Notes: generated by a model from the sequence alone, not told the origin. A stretch of 64,000 nucleotides of DNA from Marinimicrobium agarilyticum DSM 16975 (GCF_000423345.1 NZ_AUHU01000017.1:1-64000); one strand, 5' to 3'. Shown: positions 1-10,380, numbered from the stretch's first letter. Numbers and translations are program-made.

Positions 1-226
1 CAGCAAATTCAACGGTTGGGTCGACTCGATTGCGGACATTCGGCACTCGACGATCCTTGTAAAGCAGGGCCTCCACACCGCCCTCGTTAGCCGCTTCTTT
101 GTACCGGTAGAAGGTGTCTCGCGAGACGCCCATCATCTTGCAGGCCTTGGAGACGTTACCCAGCTCCTCCGCCAAATTCAGCAATCCGACCTTGTGTTTA
201 ATGATACGTTCGTTACTATTGAGCAT
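1..226 (-). CDS. IS481-like transposase, N-terminal part
   Basis: The minus-strand frame starts at the ATG at 226 with MLNSNERIIKHKVGLLNLAE and continues through an N-terminal helix-turn-helix (KACKMMGVSRDTFYRYKEA, about residues 28-46). It leaves the window after about 75 residues. This opening is typical of IS481-family transposases, which carry an HTH followed by an rve-type DDE integrase core. The catalytic part is not in view, so activity cannot be judged. It belongs to the element inserted in the adjacent pilin gene. Confidence 0.75.
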   Translation of the reverse strand, partial: MLNSNERIIKHKVGLLNLAEELGNVSKACKMMGVSRDTFYRYKEAANEGGVEALLYKDRRVPNVRNRVDPTVEFA

Positions 227-341
227 GAGGGTTACCTCTAATGTGTTTTGATTTCAGGTTTCGTCACCATCAATCAAAACCGGTAACCCTCCCTTTTTCA
301 AGAGGCAGTGTCAGATTTGGTCTGAACTAATACAGCTAACA
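1..341 (-). mobile_element. IS481-type insertion sequence, 5' end (cut by window edge)
   Basis: This is the promoter-side end of an insertion sequence whose transposase runs leftwards out of the window. The terminus is placed near 338-341, where the minus strand begins TGTTAGCTGTATTAG, because pilin coding sequence resumes at once at 339. The call rests on the transposase N-terminus and on the abrupt start of the neighbouring gene. The other end and any target duplication lie outside the window, so the exact boundary is uncertain by a few bases. Confidence 0.7.
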
Positions 342-851
342 CTTCTGGAGCTGCTCGTCACTTTGGTGGTTCTTTCGCTAATCCTGACTGTCGGGCTACC
401 CAGCCTTCAGGCTCAAATTGAACGTACCCGTACGCTCACTCTCACCCAGAACCTTCAAGAGGCTATGCAGGCCACACGCCATCGTGCCGTCAGCCACAAT
501 GGGCGGGCAACCTTGGCCGCGCTCGGCTCTTGGGAAAACGGCTGGCAGCTGTTTGACGACGACAACCACAACGGTCGCCGGGATTCGAGCGAAACACTGG
601 TATTTTCACACCGAGTAGAGAGTCACGGCGTATCTATAGAGGGGAACGACTGGGTTAAGCGGTACATTTCATACGTCGGTACCGGAGAAAGTCGGCATGC
701 GGGGGGCAGCCCCCTAGGAGGGTTTCTGGCTGGTACTATTACCGTATGCAGTGAGAACCGTGGCTCCAACCACTACAAGCTAGTGCTGTCTCGCATGGGC
801 AGGGTACGTCGAGCCGAGATTGATGCCAGCGAATGCTTTGCTCAAGGTTAA
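339..851 (+). pseudogene. FimT/GspH-type minor pilin, 5' end removed by IS insertion
   Basis: An open frame reads T-L-L-E-L-L-V-T-L-V-V-L-S-L from position 339. This is the hydrophobic start of a type IV prepilin just after the G-F cleavage site, with the conserved Glu at mature position 5. The leader peptide and start codon are missing because the insertion sequence ends at this point. The remaining 170 or so residues look like a FimT/GspH pseudopilin, with a C-terminal Cys pair (TVCSENRG and ASECFAQ). A TTG at 363 could start translation but would lose the leader and Glu5. In Pseudomonas, fimT/fimU pilin genes lie next to ispH, which supports the identity. Here the gene converges with ispH. 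Confidence 0.75.
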
Positions 852-914
852 TACGCCAACCTGCCAACACATTCGCACAGCGAGTATTCCCTTGCAAAAA
901 AACGTTTCAGCCTA

Positions 915-1847
915 TTAACGCAATTCGCGGGGAAGGCTGAAGCTGATGTTTTCCGGGATGCCAGCCGACTCCTCGGCAGTTTTTGCGCCGAAGCCTCTCA
1001 ACCGGTCCAGCACCTGCTCCACCAGGACCTCGGGTGCGGAGGCCCCGGCGGTGATGCCGATACTCCGCTTGCCTTCCAGCCACGGTGGCTGGATGCACTG
1101 GGGGCCGTCGATCAGATAGGCCTCTGTGCCGCAGCGCTCGGCCAACTCCCTTAGGCGGTTGGAGTTGGAACTGTTGTGTGAGCCCACCACCAGCACCAGG
1201 TCGCACTCCAGGGCCAGCTGGCGCACGGCATCCTGGCGGTTGGTCGTGGCGTAGCAGATATCGTCTTTTTTGGGCCCCAGGATCGCGGGAAACCTGGCTC
1301 GTAGGGCATCAATCACCTTGGCGGTATCATCCATGGAGAGGGTCGTCTGGGTCACGTAGGCCAAGTGCTCCGGATCGTTGACCTCCAGCGCCGCGGCGTC
1401 ATTTTCGTCTTCCACCAGGTAAATGGTCCCGCCGTTGCTGGCGTCATACTGCCCCATGGTGCCTTCAACCTCAGGGTGGCCAGCATGGCCGATCAGGACG
1501 CACTCCCGCCCCTCGCGGCTGTAGCGGGCGACTTCCATATGCACTTTGGTCACGAGCGGGCAAGTGGCATCAAAGACCTGAAGCCCTCTCTCTTTCGCTT
1601 CCTGCTGGACCGCCCGGGATACGCCATGGGCGCTGAAAATCACGATGACATCGTCGGGCACCTGCTCGAGCTCTTCGACGAACACCGCGCCGCGCTCTCG
1701 CAGGCTATCGACCACGAATTTGTTGTGAACGACTTCGTGACGAACGTAGATTGGGGCGCCAAAGACATCCAACGCGCGGTTGACGATATCGATCGCGCGG
1801 TCGACGCCAGCGCAGAAGCCACGGGGGTTTGCGAGCTTAATTTCCAT
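915..1847 (-). CDS. ispH: 4-hydroxy-3-methylbut-2-enyl diphosphate reductase
   Basis: IspH is the last enzyme of the MEP isoprenoid pathway. It reduces HMBPP to IPP and DMAPP with a [4Fe-4S] cluster in the cytoplasm. The 310-residue protein shows the three cluster cysteines: Cys12 in GFCAGVDRA, Cys96 in [11 protein letters not shown] and Cys198 in [10 protein letters not shown] chose the ATG at 1847 because it gives the family start [14 protein letters not shown] and lies 4 bp beyond the fkpB stop; the longer frame from 1874 would overlap fkpB. It is the last gene of the ileS-lspA-fkpB-ispH operon. Confidence 0.97.
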   Translation of the reverse strand: MEIKLANPRGFCAGVDRAIDIVNRALDVFGAPIYVRHEVVHNKFVVDSLRERGAVFVEELEQVPDDVIVIFSAHGVSRAVQQEAKERGLQVFDATCPLVTKVHMEVARYSREGRECVLIGHAGHPEVEGTMGQYDASNGGTIYLVEDENDAAALEVNDPEHLAYVTQTTLSMDDTAKVIDALRARFPAILGPKKDDICYATTNRQDAVRQLALECDLVLVVGSHNSSNSNRLRELAERCGTEAYLIDGPQCIQPPWLEGKRSIGITAGASAPEVLVEQVLDRLRGFGAKTAEESAGIPENISFSLPRELR

Positions 1848-1851
1848 ACAA

Positions 1852-2304
1852 TCAGTGTACCTGAGCTGGCTCAACGTTCAAAATAGCCACATCGAATAAG
1901 ATGTCGCGCCCTGCCAGCGGGTGATTGAAGTCGATAACCACCCTTTTATCGTCAAACTCGCTGACTACGCCGGGTAACTCGGCTTTTTGAGCGTCGGCAA
2001 AGGAAAGCATCAAACCCTTTTCCAGCTCAATGTCGTCCCCAAACTGGTCTCGTGGGACCTCCTGCAGGTTGCTGGGGTTATGCTGACCAAAGCCGTCTTC
2101 CGGGGAGATCGTCAGTACCTTTTCATCACCGGACTTGAGACCGAAAAGCGCTTTTTCGAAGCCGGGCAGCAGGTTGCCATCACCCACGGTAAAAACGGCG
2201 GGATCTTTCCCAAAGGTGGAGTCCACCTCCTCTCCGTCTTTCAGACGCAACGCAAAGTGCAACGTGACGGTGGTTCCCGGCCCGACGGGCAGTTGTTCAG
2301 TCAT
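1852..2304 (-). CDS. fkpB: FKBP-type peptidyl-prolyl isomerase (SlpA family)
   Basis: A 150-residue cytoplasmic peptidyl-prolyl cis-trans isomerase of the SlpA/FkpB type, with an IF-domain insert. Visible motifs are the opening [19 protein letters not shown], then [20 protein letters not shown] and the C-terminal [18 protein letters not shown]. Length and domain order match the family. The start overlaps the end of lspA by 8 bp and the stop lies 4 bp before ispH, which indicates translational coupling. The order lspA-fkpB-ispH is strongly conserved in gammaproteobacteria. Confidence 0.95.
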   Translation of the reverse strand: MTEQLPVGPGTTVTLHFALRLKDGEEVDSTFGKDPAVFTVGDGNLLPGFEKALFGLKSGDEKVLTISPEDGFGQHNPSNLQEVPRDQFGDDIELEKGLMLSFADAQKAELPGVVSEFDDKRVVIDFNHPLAGRDILFDVAILNVEPAQVH

Positions 2305-2791
2305 GGCGCTTGTCCTTGTTACCCAGAAGCATGTCGAGTATCAGCAGGGCCGCGCCGACGGTAATGGCGGAGTCCGCAATATTGAACGCGGGCCAGTAGT
2401 AGTCTTTGTAATGCACCACGATGAAGTCCACGACGTGACCGAGCACCACCCGGTCGTACAGGTTGCCGATGGCACCGCCCAGAATCAGCGCCAGCGCCAG
2501 CGCTTCATAGCGTTTTTCGGCCACGCGTGCCAACCAGACCACCAGCACAACGCTGACAATCGCCGCCACGGCGGTGAAAAACCAGCGTTGCCAGCCCCCC
2601 GCTTCACTCAGGAAACTGAACGCCGCCCCCGGATTGTGCAGCAACGTGAAGTTGAAAAACGGCGTAAAAACCACCGGGTCACCATAGGTAAGCGTGGCAG
2701 AAACCCAGTATTTGCTGATCTGATCCAAGACGATCACGATCAGGGCGATGGCGTACCAGCGCCAGGCGCGGGCAGGTATTTTCACAGGCAT
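2297..2791 (-). CDS. lspA: Lipoprotein signal peptidase (signal peptidase II)
   Basis: An inner-membrane aspartyl protease that removes signal peptides from diacylglyceryl-prolipoproteins. The 164 residues contain four hydrophobic segments (about 13-30, 68-88, 96-112 and 137-154). Conserved boxes are VLDQISKYWV near residue 21, GGAIGNLYDRV at 105-115, HVVDFI with catalytic Asp122 and FNIADSAI with catalytic Asp140. It lies between ileS and fkpB, as in most gammaproteobacteria. The ATG at 2791 gives the normal family length. Confidence 0.97.
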   Translation of the reverse strand: MPVKIPARAWRWYAIALIVIVLDQISKYWVSATLTYGDPVVFTPFFNFTLLHNPGAAFSFLSEAGGWQRWFFTAVAAIVSVVLVVWLARVAEKRYEALALALILGGAIGNLYDRVVLGHVVDFIVVHYKDYYWPAFNIADSAITVGAALLILDMLLGNKDKRHD

Positions 2792-2916
2792 GTTTTTTCT
2801 GTTCCATTATCAATCGTGTGGCACTCGCGGGCGAGCTCGGGGTGAGTCTGCCACCGGGTGAGTGGCGGGTGCGCTTCGCTTACCCGCCCTGCAGTTTCTA
2901 CGAGTTTCCGAGCCGG

Positions 2917-5715
2917 TTAGGCGTAATGGCGCTCTTCGCCCTGGCCTTCGACGTTGTCGACGCAGCGGGCGCAGATGTCCGGGTGCTTGGGGTCACTGCC
3001 CACATCGGCGCGGTGGTGCCAGCAACGGCCACACTTCTCATAAGAGGCTTTATCAACCGCCACTTTGAGCCCCTCGATATCGGTCAGTTCCGCTTCGGTG
3101 GCCTCATCCAGTGGCCGCACCTGAGCCGTGGAAGTGATCAGCACAAAGCGCAACTCATCGCCCAGTTTCTGCAACACGCGCCGCAGATCCTCGTTGGCAA
3201 ACAGGGTTACTTCCGCCCCTAACGAGCCGCCGATGGCGCCCGCGGCGCGCTGGGTTTCAAGCACTTTGTTGACGGCATCCTTCACTTCCGCGATCCGGTG
3301 CCAATCCTCAACGCTGAAATCAGACTCCTCCGCCTGCGGGAGCGCGTACCACTCGGCGGCAAACACCGGCCCCGAATGGGCTCCCGGGAGAAGCGGCCAG
3401 ATTTCGTCAGCGGTAAAGCTCAGGATCGGTGCGATCCAGCGCACCATGGCTTCCACCACATGATAGAGCGCCGTCTGGGCCGAACGCCGGGCCCGGCTGT
3501 CAGAACGGGTGGTGTACTGGCGATCTTTGATGATATCCAGATAAAAGCCACCCAGATCCACCACGCAGAAGTTATGCAGTTTCTGGTAGATCAGGTGAAA
3601 TTGATAGTTGTCATAGGCGTTGATGATCTCGTCCTGCAGCTCGGCCGCGCGGCGCACGATCCAGCGGTCCAGGGCAACCATCTTCTCCGGCGCCACGGCA
3701 TGCTCGCCCGGCTCGAACCCGTTGAGGTTGGCGAGCATAAAGCGGGTGGTGTTGCGAATCCGGCGGTAGGAGTCGGCGGTCCGTTTGAGGATTTCATCGG
3801 ACACGCTCATCTCGCCGCTGAAGTCGGTGGCCGCCACCCACAGGCGCAGCACATCCGCGCCCAGCTCTTTCATGACTTTCTGCGGTGGAATCACGTTGCC
3901 GACCGATTTGGACATCTTCCGGCCCTGGGCGTCGACGGTGAAGCCGTGGGTCAACACGGTTTTGTAGGGCGGCTTGCCGTTCATGGCCATGGCGGTCTTC
4001 AGGGAGGACTGGAACCAGCCGCGGTGCTGGTCGGAGCCTTCCAGATACAAGTCCGCCGGGTAGCGCAAGTAATCCCGCTGCTGCAGCACCGCAAAGTGGG
4101 TCACACCTGAGTCGAACCAGACATCCAGAGTGTCGGTCACTTTCTGGTAGTTTTCTGCATCGGCACCGAGCATTTCGGCCGCATCCAGCTCAAACCAGGC
4201 GTCCATTCCCTCTTTCTCCACCTGCTGGGCCACCGCTTCAATCAACCGCGGAGTGTCGGGGTGCAGGTCGCCGGTTTCTTTGTGGACGAACAGCGCAATG
4301 GGCACACCCCAGGTACGCTGCCGGGAGATGCACCAGTCGGGGGACGAGGCAAGCATGGAATCGATGCGTGCCCGGCCCCAGTCCGGCACCCACTGGACCT
4401 CGTCCACGGCGTCGGAGACCTGCTCGCGCAACTGGTTCTTGGTCATGCTGACAAACCACTGGGGCGTGGCGCGGAAAATCAGCGGGGTTTTGGTGCGCCA
4501 ACAGTGGGGGAAGCTGTGGGTGATTTTGCCCTGGGCCAACAAAGCGCCCTTCTCTTCCAGCAAGGCAACCACTTTTTCGTCCACTTTGTAGACGTGCTCG
4601 CCGGCAAAGGTTTCCACGCTATCCCGATAAACGCCATTGTCGTCAATGTAGTTCAGAGTTCCGATGCCGTATTTCTGGCCCACGACGAAGTCGTCCATGC
4701 CGTGATCCGGGGCGGTGTGAACGCAGCCGGTACCGGCGTCCGTCGTAACGTGGTCGCCGAGAATGACCGGTACCTGGCGGGCATAGAACGGATGTTGGAC
4801 CTGCAGGTTCTCCAGTTCTTTACCAGGGGTGCGGCCCACGATCTCATAACCCTCAACCCCGGCGCGTTGCATCACGGACTCAAGCAAGGCTTCGGCCACC
4901 AACAGGCGCTCGCCACCGACCTGGGCCACAACGTAGTCCAGTTCAGGGTTGACACTGACGGCCTGATTCGCCGGCAGAGTCCAGGGTGTGGTGGTCCAGA
5001 TCACCAGGGAGACATCGCCTTTTCCGGCCAGACCGGGCACGGCGTGCTCCAGGGCGTGTTGATCGGTAAAGGCAAACTTCACGTCGATGGAGTAAGAGGT
5101 TTTGTCCTGGTATTCGACTTCGGCTTCGGCCAGGGCAGAGCCGCCCACAACGCTCCAGTAGACGGGTTTAAAGCCTTTGTGAAGATGGCCCTGATCGGCG
5201 ATTTTGCCCAGCGCGCGAATGATGTCGGCTTCGAACTTGTAGTCCATGGTGAGATAGGGGTTGTCCCACTCACCGAGCACGCCTAGGCGGATGAAGTCTT
5301 CTTTCTGGCCTTTGACCTGACGCGCGGCATAGTCCCGGCATTTTTGCCGGAAGGTTTTGACATCGAGCTTGGTGCCGGCTTTGCCGTGTTTCTTTTCGAC
5401 GTTGTGCTCAATGGGCAGGCCGTGGCAGTCCCAGCCGGGCACGTAGGGGGCATCAAAGCCGCTCAGCGTTTTGCTTTTGACGATGATGTCTTTCAAGATT
5501 TTGTTGACGGCGTGGCCGATGTGAATGTCACCGTTGGCGTAGGGGGGGCCGTCATGCAGGATGAACGGTTCTCGACCGGCCCGGGCCCGGCGGATTTGCT
5601 GGTAGAGGTTGTCTTTCTGCCAGCGCTTGAGCATTTCGGGCTCGCGCTGTGCCAGGTTGGCCTTCATGGCGAAGGCGGTATGGGGCAGGTTCAGGGTTGC
5701 TTTGTAGTCGCTCAT
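2917..5715 (-). CDS. ileS: Isoleucyl-tRNA synthetase
   Basis: IleS charges tRNA-Ile and edits misactivated valine. The 932-residue protein has the HIGH motif ([16 protein letters not shown] near residue 57), the KMSKS loop ([10 protein letters not shown]) and a C-terminal zinc finger with CGRCWHH and ICARCVDN cysteine pairs. I chose the ATG at 5715 ([20 protein letters not shown]), which matches family N-termini. The same frame is open to 5859, but that extension reads through a palindromic repeat element and is not part of the protein. It lies downstream of ribF and 125 bp upstream of lspA. Confidence 0.97.
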   Translation of the reverse strand: MSDYKATLNLPHTAFAMKANLAQREPEMLKRWQKDNLYQQIRRARAGREPFILHDGPPYANGDIHIGHAVNKILKDIIVKSKTLSGFDAPYVPGWDCHGLPIEHNVEKKHGKAGTKLDVKTFRQKCRDYAARQVKGQKEDFIRLGVLGEWDNPYLTMDYKFEADIIRALGKIADQGHLHKGFKPVYWSVVGGSALAEAEVEYQDKTSYSIDVKFAFTDQHALEHAVPGLAGKGDVSLVIWTTTPWTLPANQAVSVNPELDYVVAQVGGERLLVAEALLESVMQRAGVEGYEIVGRTPGKELENLQVQHPFYARQVPVILGDHVTTDAGTGCVHTAPDHGMDDFVVGQKYGIGTLNYIDDNGVYRDSVETFAGEHVYKVDEKVVALLEEKGALLAQGKITHSFPHCWRTKTPLIFRATPQWFVSMTKNQLREQVSDAVDEVQWVPDWGRARIDSMLASSPDWCISRQRTWGVPIALFVHKETGDLHPDTPRLIEAVAQQVEKEGMDAWFELDAAEMLGADAENYQKVTDTLDVWFDSGVTHFAVLQQRDYLRYPADLYLEGSDQHRGWFQSSLKTAMAMNGKPPYKTVLTHGFTVDAQGRKMSKSVGNVIPPQKVMKELGADVLRLWVAATDFSGEMSVSDEILKRTADSYRRIRNTTRFMLANLNGFEPGEHAVAPEKMVALDRWIVRRAAELQDEIINAYDNYQFHLIYQKLHNFCVVDLGGFYLDIIKDRQYTTRSDSRARRSAQTALYHVVEAMVRWIAPILSFTADEIWPLLPGAHSGPVFAAEWYALPQAEESDFSVEDWHRIAEVKDAVNKVLETQRAAGAIGGSLGAEVTLFANEDLRRVLQKLGDELRFVLITSTAQVRPLDEATEAELTDIEGLKVAVDKASYEKCGRCWHHRADVGSDPKHPDICARCVDNVEGQGEERHYA

Positions 5716-5779
5716 AGTCGTCTGGTTCGCCAAGTATTTGTGGCTTTCGCGTATGTTAGGTGCTTCGTCAGCTTGGGCC

Positions 5780-5890
5780 GGCCCGGAGTGGAGCGAGCCT
5801 ATCCTGGACACGCCGTAAACCCCTCCCTGGGGGCTCGAATCGCGGGTCCCCCGCTCCACGGTCCAGGATAGGCTCGCTCCACTCCGGGCC
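5780..5890. repeat. Palindromic core element, copy 1 (single)
   Basis: Perfect 30-bp inverted arms at 5780-5809 and 5861-5890 enclose a 51-bp core at 5810-5860 that begins ACGCCGTAAACCC and ends CCCCCGCTCCACG. The core is shared with the copies near 33.5 and 42 kb, whereas the arm sequence is private to this copy. The right arm is followed by TCAGTGCCACAT, a flank also seen at other copies. It fills much of the 194-bp gap between ribF and ileS and would form a very stable hairpin in the transcript. Confidence 0.9.
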
Positions 5891-5909
5891 TCAGTGCCAC
5901 ATGCTGACG

Positions 5910-6869
5910 TCAGTGTATCTGTCTACGTCCGCTAAAAAACTGCTTTGCTTGCGCAATGTCTTTTTGCAGCTGGTCGCGCAGTCTGTCGACCGATTCAAAT
6001 TTCTGTTCGTCCCGCAGCTTGCGGTGAAATTCTACCGCGATGTGCTCGCCATAGAGGTTTTCCGAGAAGTCTAACAGGTGGACTTCCAGAATGGGCCGGG
6101 GCACGCCGTTGACGGTAGGCCGCACGCCGACGTTGGCCACGCCGCTGTGAACTCGCCCGCCCGCCCGGTGGGCGGTGATGGCGAACACACCGCGCAGTGG
6201 CGAGCGGTAGCGTCGCAGCTGCACATTGGCGGTGGGCACGCCCAGTTGCCGGCCCAATTGCTTGCCATAGCCGACCCGGCCGGTGATCTGGTAGGGGTGC
6301 CCCAACAGTTGTTCTGCCAGGAGAAATTCCCCTGCTTCCAATGCCTCGCGAATTCGGGTGCTGCTCACCCGGCTACCGGCCACTTCCAGTGTGCAGGTGT
6401 CGGTGACGGTAAAGCCCTGTTCACGTCCGACGGCGGTGAGCAGTTCGAAGTCGCCGGCCCGATCGCAGCCGAAGCGGAAGTCATCGCCCACCACCAGGTG
6501 GCGGATGCCCAGCCCCTGCACGAGGATTCGGTCAATGAACTCGCGCGCGGTCAGGCCTTGCAGGTCGGCGTTGAAGCGCAGACAGAGTATGCGATCGACG
6601 CCGGCCTCGAACAGCGCTTCAATTTTTTCCCGCAACCGCATCAGCCTCGCCGGGGCGCGCTCCCGGGCGAAGTATTCGTGTGGCTGGGGCTCAAATATGA
6701 TGGCCACGGCCGGCAGCTGGTGCTGCCTCGCGGCGTCGGTCAACTGGCGCAGTATGGCTCTGTGGCCCAGATGCACGCCATCGAAGGTGCCGATGGTCGC
6801 TACGCAGCCCCGGTGGCGGGGGCGCAGATTGTGCAGCCCGCGAATGAACTCTCTGGGGGCCGGATTCAC
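5910..6869 (-). CDS. ribF: Bifunctional riboflavin kinase / FAD synthetase
   Basis: RibF converts riboflavin to FMN and then FAD. The 319 residues split into an N-terminal nucleotidyltransferase domain with [12 protein letters not shown] at residues 25-36 and a flavin-binding [12 protein letters not shown] segment, and a C-terminal kinase domain with [15 protein letters not shown] and [11 protein letters not shown]. Length matches the family. It is the gene upstream of ileS, as in the conserved ribF-ileS-lspA order, but a palindromic element separates the two here. Confidence 0.97.
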   Translation of the reverse strand: MNPAPREFIRGLHNLRPRHRGCVATIGTFDGVHLGHRAILRQLTDAARQHQLPAVAIIFEPQPHEYFARERAPARLMRLREKIEALFEAGVDRILCLRFNADLQGLTAREFIDRILVQGLGIRHLVVGDDFRFGCDRAGDFELLTAVGREQGFTVTDTCTLEVAGSRVSSTRIREALEAGEFLLAEQLLGHPYQITGRVGYGKQLGRQLGVPTANVQLRRYRSPLRGVFAITAHRAGGRVHSGVANVGVRPTVNGVPRPILEVHLLDFSENLYGEHIAVEFHRKLRDEQKFESVDRLRDQLQKDIAQAKQFFSGRRQIH

Positions 6870-6971
6870 AGTAATACCCGCGTGCCTCGTTCAGTCAACC
6901 GTTGAGAAACGCGTGAGTATACAGTAGCCGACCGGCGGGGGTAAGAGGTACAGGGCCTCTGTGAGAGCGGT

Positions 6972-8717
6972 TCAGGGGCGATTGAGAAGTTCGGCCCCGA
7001 TGCGAACCCAGCAGGAAGGGCCGTGCTCAAGGCTGTCATACCGCCGAACGCCGTCGACGGTAAGACTGATGTTGGCATGCTGCTGACGTTTGACCTCTAC
7101 CCGACAGGTGTCGGAGGACTGCCGCCGGGAGGCAAGCCGTTCTATGAGTGTTAAAAGGCGCTGTCGGCGAGTGCGCAGAGCGTCGCGGGTCACATAGAGG
7201 CGCTGGTGCTTTTCCGAGGCGGGCGCGCTGCGCTCACCCCGCTCGATACACTGGAGGGTTTCCACGACTTTGTGCCAATTGTGCTCGCACAATTCGAGAG
7301 CCTGCTTGAGCGACTGCAACCGACGGCTTTTCTCCGGCGGCCTCCCGACGCTGACCTCAGTGGCCACACCAGCCTCGCTGCCCAGGCGGTTCACAATGAC
7401 CGCCCGCCCGGCATGAGCCCAGCCGCCGATCAGACTGCCTTTTCCGGTTGGCTGACCCAGAACAATGTCCTGCCCGGCCTTCAGGCGACTTTGCAGCACG
7501 TATTCACGTACGTGAATATCTCCCTTGGCCCGGACCTCAGCCAGGTTGATAAACTTGGCACTCAGGATCCCGCCAGCACTCAGGTGGGTTCTCAGCTGCA
7601 GGTCGCCGTCATGGCGCTTCCCCACTTCTTCCCCCATGACACCGCCCAGAATGGCCAGGCTGCCGCCAGCGCTGACATCAGCCTTCTCGACCATTCCCCG
7701 CACGACGATATCGCCGGTGGCTTTGACCACAAAACCACTGCCCACATCGCCCGCCACTTCGACCGAACCGTCAAAGTCGATATTGCCGGATTCGAGCCCC
7801 ACGGCCTTCAACCGGAGCGTCGGATCCACTCGCACGCCCGCACCACTGAAAACCGGGTGGCCACGAATATCGGCGACCAACAGGTCTGGATCGTCCGGGG
7901 CCGGGCTCACACCCTCACTTTTAGGGTCAAACGGTCGGTCCCGACCGGCTTTGGGCGCCAGGGGTTCTCCCAGCACCGTCAGTCCAGGCTCTCCCGCAGT
8001 GGCCGGTAACCGTCGCATGAGAGGCGTGCCCGGCTCGACTACGACAAAGTCATGCAGGTGATAAAGGTCCACACGCCCTCGAGCGTCTTCCTCAAGGTTC
8101 AGGTCCTCCTCTCGGGCAACCAGAGAGTGGAACCGAGTATTCTGACCCTCTTTCGGCGGGACCGCCCGCGCCACAATCACCGCTTCAGCATGCCCCTGAC
8201 GGAGGACCCGCCCCAGCGTCTTGCGCAACCAGCAGGCCTGGGGGACACCCTGGTCTTGCAACGCTTTCGCCAGGTCGCGGTCAGTGACCGCCCGACCGCC
8301 CCAAGCCGCGTGCAACGTCAGCTCCGCGGTCATCCGGTCACGACTGATATGCCACTCCATGCGAGCATCGCGCCGCTCGGCAACGACCAACTGCCCGGCT
8401 TTGCCACTGTTAGCTTGTTGCACCAGGGCCTCAAGCGTTGCAGTCGGCGCATAAAAAGCACCGTAACCCGCCTCAGAAAGTTGGGCGCGCAGGCCCTCAA
8501 GGGTGATCACAGTGGCCTGGGGCGAGGGCGAGAGGTTCGCAAGTACCAGCGCACTGACGTCATCGAAAGACAGGTGAATCTGGCAGGGCGTTAACCGGGA
8601 AGATGGACGTGAGGCACTTGAAGCCGAACCGGCATTATTTGCCGGGGCCTCACGCGAGACTGGTGAACCGGGTTGGAGAGGCGCACCAGTCGGTGTGGAA
8701 TGATTATTGTCGCCCAT
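6972..8717 (-). CDS. FapA-like DUF342 polymer-forming protein
   Basis: This protein of about 581 residues has a FapA (DUF342) body. A low-complexity N-terminus of about 50 residues is followed by a mixed domain and a regular beta-helical segment (ESGNIDFDGSVEVAGDVGSG, then VVRGMVEKADVSAGG). The C-terminal 120 residues are helical (SLKQALELCEHNWHKVVETL). FapA-type proteins are annotated as flagellar assembly protein A, but their role is poorly defined and no flagellar genes are nearby. I chose the ATG at 8717 (MGDNNHSTPTGAP), because the longer frame from 8837 would overlap murJ. It sits between murJ and ribF, genes that are usually adjacent, so it may be an insertion into this cluster. Confidence 0.75.
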   Translation of the reverse strand: MGDNNHSTPTGAPLQPGSPVSREAPANNAGSASSASRPSSRLTPCQIHLSFDDVSALVLANLSPSPQATVITLEGLRAQLSEAGYGAFYAPTATLEALVQQANSGKAGQLVVAERRDARMEWHISRDRMTAELTLHAAWGGRAVTDRDLAKALQDQGVPQACWLRKTLGRVLRQGHAEAVIVARAVPPKEGQNTRFHSLVAREEDLNLEEDARGRVDLYHLHDFVVVEPGTPLMRRLPATAGEPGLTVLGEPLAPKAGRDRPFDPKSEGVSPAPDDPDLLVADIRGHPVFSGAGVRVDPTLRLKAVGLESGNIDFDGSVEVAGDVGSGFVVKATGDIVVRGMVEKADVSAGGSLAILGGVMGEEVGKRHDGDLQLRTHLSAGGILSAKFINLAEVRAKGDIHVREYVLQSRLKAGQDIVLGQPTGKGSLIGGWAHAGRAVIVNRLGSEAGVATEVSVGRPPEKSRRLQSLKQALELCEHNWHKVVETLQCIERGERSAPASEKHQRLYVTRDALRTRRQRLLTLIERLASRRQSSDTCRVEVKRQQHANISLTVDGVRRYDSLEHGPSCWVRIGAELLNRP

Positions 8718-8778
8718 ATCAACAAGCGTAGCACAAACTCGCCCACCTGTCGGTTTATTTGTCACTTTTGGCGCGTTT

Positions 8779-10380
8779 TTACCGGTTGGAGCGGAATTCA
8801 GAGAATTTAACGCCAAATACTCGCAAACTGAGGCCATATGCCGCCAAACCTACACCGCACAGCAGCGCCAGCCGCCATACACGCGGCCACCACCCCCACT
8901 CTGCCCAGTCAGACCAGTAAGCGAGCAACGCCAGCAGTGACGCCACCATCACTGCGTTAGCCCCCGCAAAACGTGCCAACCGCAACCCCCAACCAGCGCT
9001 CTGTTGGTAAATACCCCGCTGCCGAAGCCCCCGAAACAGCAGAAACGCATTCAGGTACGCGGCCAACGCAGTCGCCAGGGCCAGCCCCACATGGCCGATG
9101 TTGAACCAGAAATACAGCGGCAAGACGAACACCAGGTTCAGCACCATATTCGCCACCATGGCATAGATGCCGATACGCACTGGGGTTTTCATATCCTGGC
9201 GGGCGAAGTACCCAGGCGCGAGCACCTTGATCAACATGAACGCCAGCAGGCCAAGCGCATAGGCCCGCAAGCTGAGCGCGGCCATGGTCATATCCCGAAC
9301 GCTGGTTTCGCCATACTGAAACAGCGTCATTAGAATAGGCTCCGCCAACAGGACCAATGCCAACGAGGCTGGCAATGCCAGCACCAGCACGCTGCGGACC
9401 GCCCAGTCGAGGGTACGACTGAAGGTCTCCGGGTCCTCGGCGGCGTGCTGACGGGAGAGGCTCGGCGTAATAACCGTCGCCAGCGCCACCGCGAACACAC
9501 CCAGCGGCAACTCTACCAGCCGGTCCGAATAATAAAGCCACGATACGCTACCGGTGGGCAGAAAGGAGGCCAGCACCGTATCCAGCAGCAGGTTGATCTG
9601 GCTGACCGACACGCCAAACAGCGCGGGCGCCATCAGCCACAGAATTTTCCGGACGCCTGGGTCTTTCCAGTCGACTTTCGGTGCGGGCAAGAGGTGCACC
9701 CGCTGCAAAAAAGGCAACTGGAACAACAGCTGAACCACCCCCGCCACCATGACCCCCCACGCTAGCGCGTACGCCGGCGTCTCCACCAGCGGGGCCGCAA
9801 CCAAGGCTGCGATAATCAGGCTCAGATTCAACAGCACCGGAGTGAAAGCCGGAATCGCAAACCGGTCGTAACTATTGAGGATCGCTCCGGCAAGACCGGT
9901 CAGGGAAATCAGCAACAGGTAGGGAAATGTGACTCTCACCATATCGACGGTAAGGTCGTATTTGTCCGGCGTGTTCATCCAAAAGCCCGGCGCAAAAATA
10001 GCCGTGACAACCGGTGCCCCCACTACCGCCAGCAGGGTGATCGAAATCAATACCGAACCGAGGCACCCGGCCACCCGATCCACCAGCGCCTTGACCGCCT
10101 CGTGAGGGCCTCTTTGGCGGTATTCGGATAACACCGGTACAAAGGCCTGAGCAAAAGCGCCCTCGGCAAACAGCCGACGCATGAAATTGGGGATTTTAAA
10201 CGCAACGAAAAAAGCGTCCGCTCCGGCCCCCGCGCCAATCACCCGGGCAAACACCATATCCCGCAACAACCCCAATACGCGCGAGAGCATGGTGAAGGCA
10301 CTCACCAGAGAGCTGGAGCGCAACAAACTCGGAGGGCGTTTCACGGTTGTTGATGACGGGGGTAATCGAGCGTCTGACAC
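8779..10380 (-). CDS. murJ: Lipid II flippase
   Basis: MurJ (MviN) moves the peptidoglycan precursor lipid II across the inner membrane. The protein is about 533 residues with some 14 hydrophobic segments and the family opening SSSLVSAFTMLSRVLGLLRD followed by DAFFVAFKIPNFMRRLFAEG. The start is uncertain. I chose the GTG at 10380 because AGGAAGG lies just upstream, while a GTG at 10344 gives a length closer to the family (521 residues) but has no clear ribosome site. Linkage to ribF and ileS is typical of Pseudomonas-like genomes. Confidence 0.93.
   Translation of the reverse strand: MSDARLPPSSTTVKRPPSLLRSSSLVSAFTMLSRVLGLLRDMVFARVIGAGAGADAFFVAFKIPNFMRRLFAEGAFAQAFVPVLSEYRQRGPHEAVKALVDRVAGCLGSVLISITLLAVVGAPVVTAIFAPGFWMNTPDKYDLTVDMVRVTFPYLLLISLTGLAGAILNSYDRFAIPAFTPVLLNLSLIIAALVAAPLVETPAYALAWGVMVAGVVQLLFQLPFLQRVHLLPAPKVDWKDPGVRKILWLMAPALFGVSVSQINLLLDTVLASFLPTGSVSWLYYSDRLVELPLGVFAVALATVITPSLSRQHAAEDPETFSRTLDWAVRSVLVLALPASLALVLLAEPILMTLFQYGETSVRDMTMAALSLRAYALGLLAFMLIKVLAPGYFARQDMKTPVRIGIYAMVANMVLNLVFVLPLYFWFNIGHVGLALATALAAYLNAFLLFRGLRQRGIYQQSAGWGLRLARFAGANAVMVASLLALLAYWSDWAEWGWWPRVWRLALLCGVGLAAYGLSLRVFGVKFSEFRSNR

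Noticed and set aside
2800-2916. A further palindromic element between ileS and lspA
   Set aside because: A GGCGGGT...ACCCGCC hairpin is present, but neither the conserved core nor long arms are seen.
5716-5859. N-terminal extension of IleS beginning [11 protein letters not shown]
   Set aside because: The same peptide appears upstream of the thiamine-binding gene because both frames read through copies of the palindromic element. It is not part of either protein.
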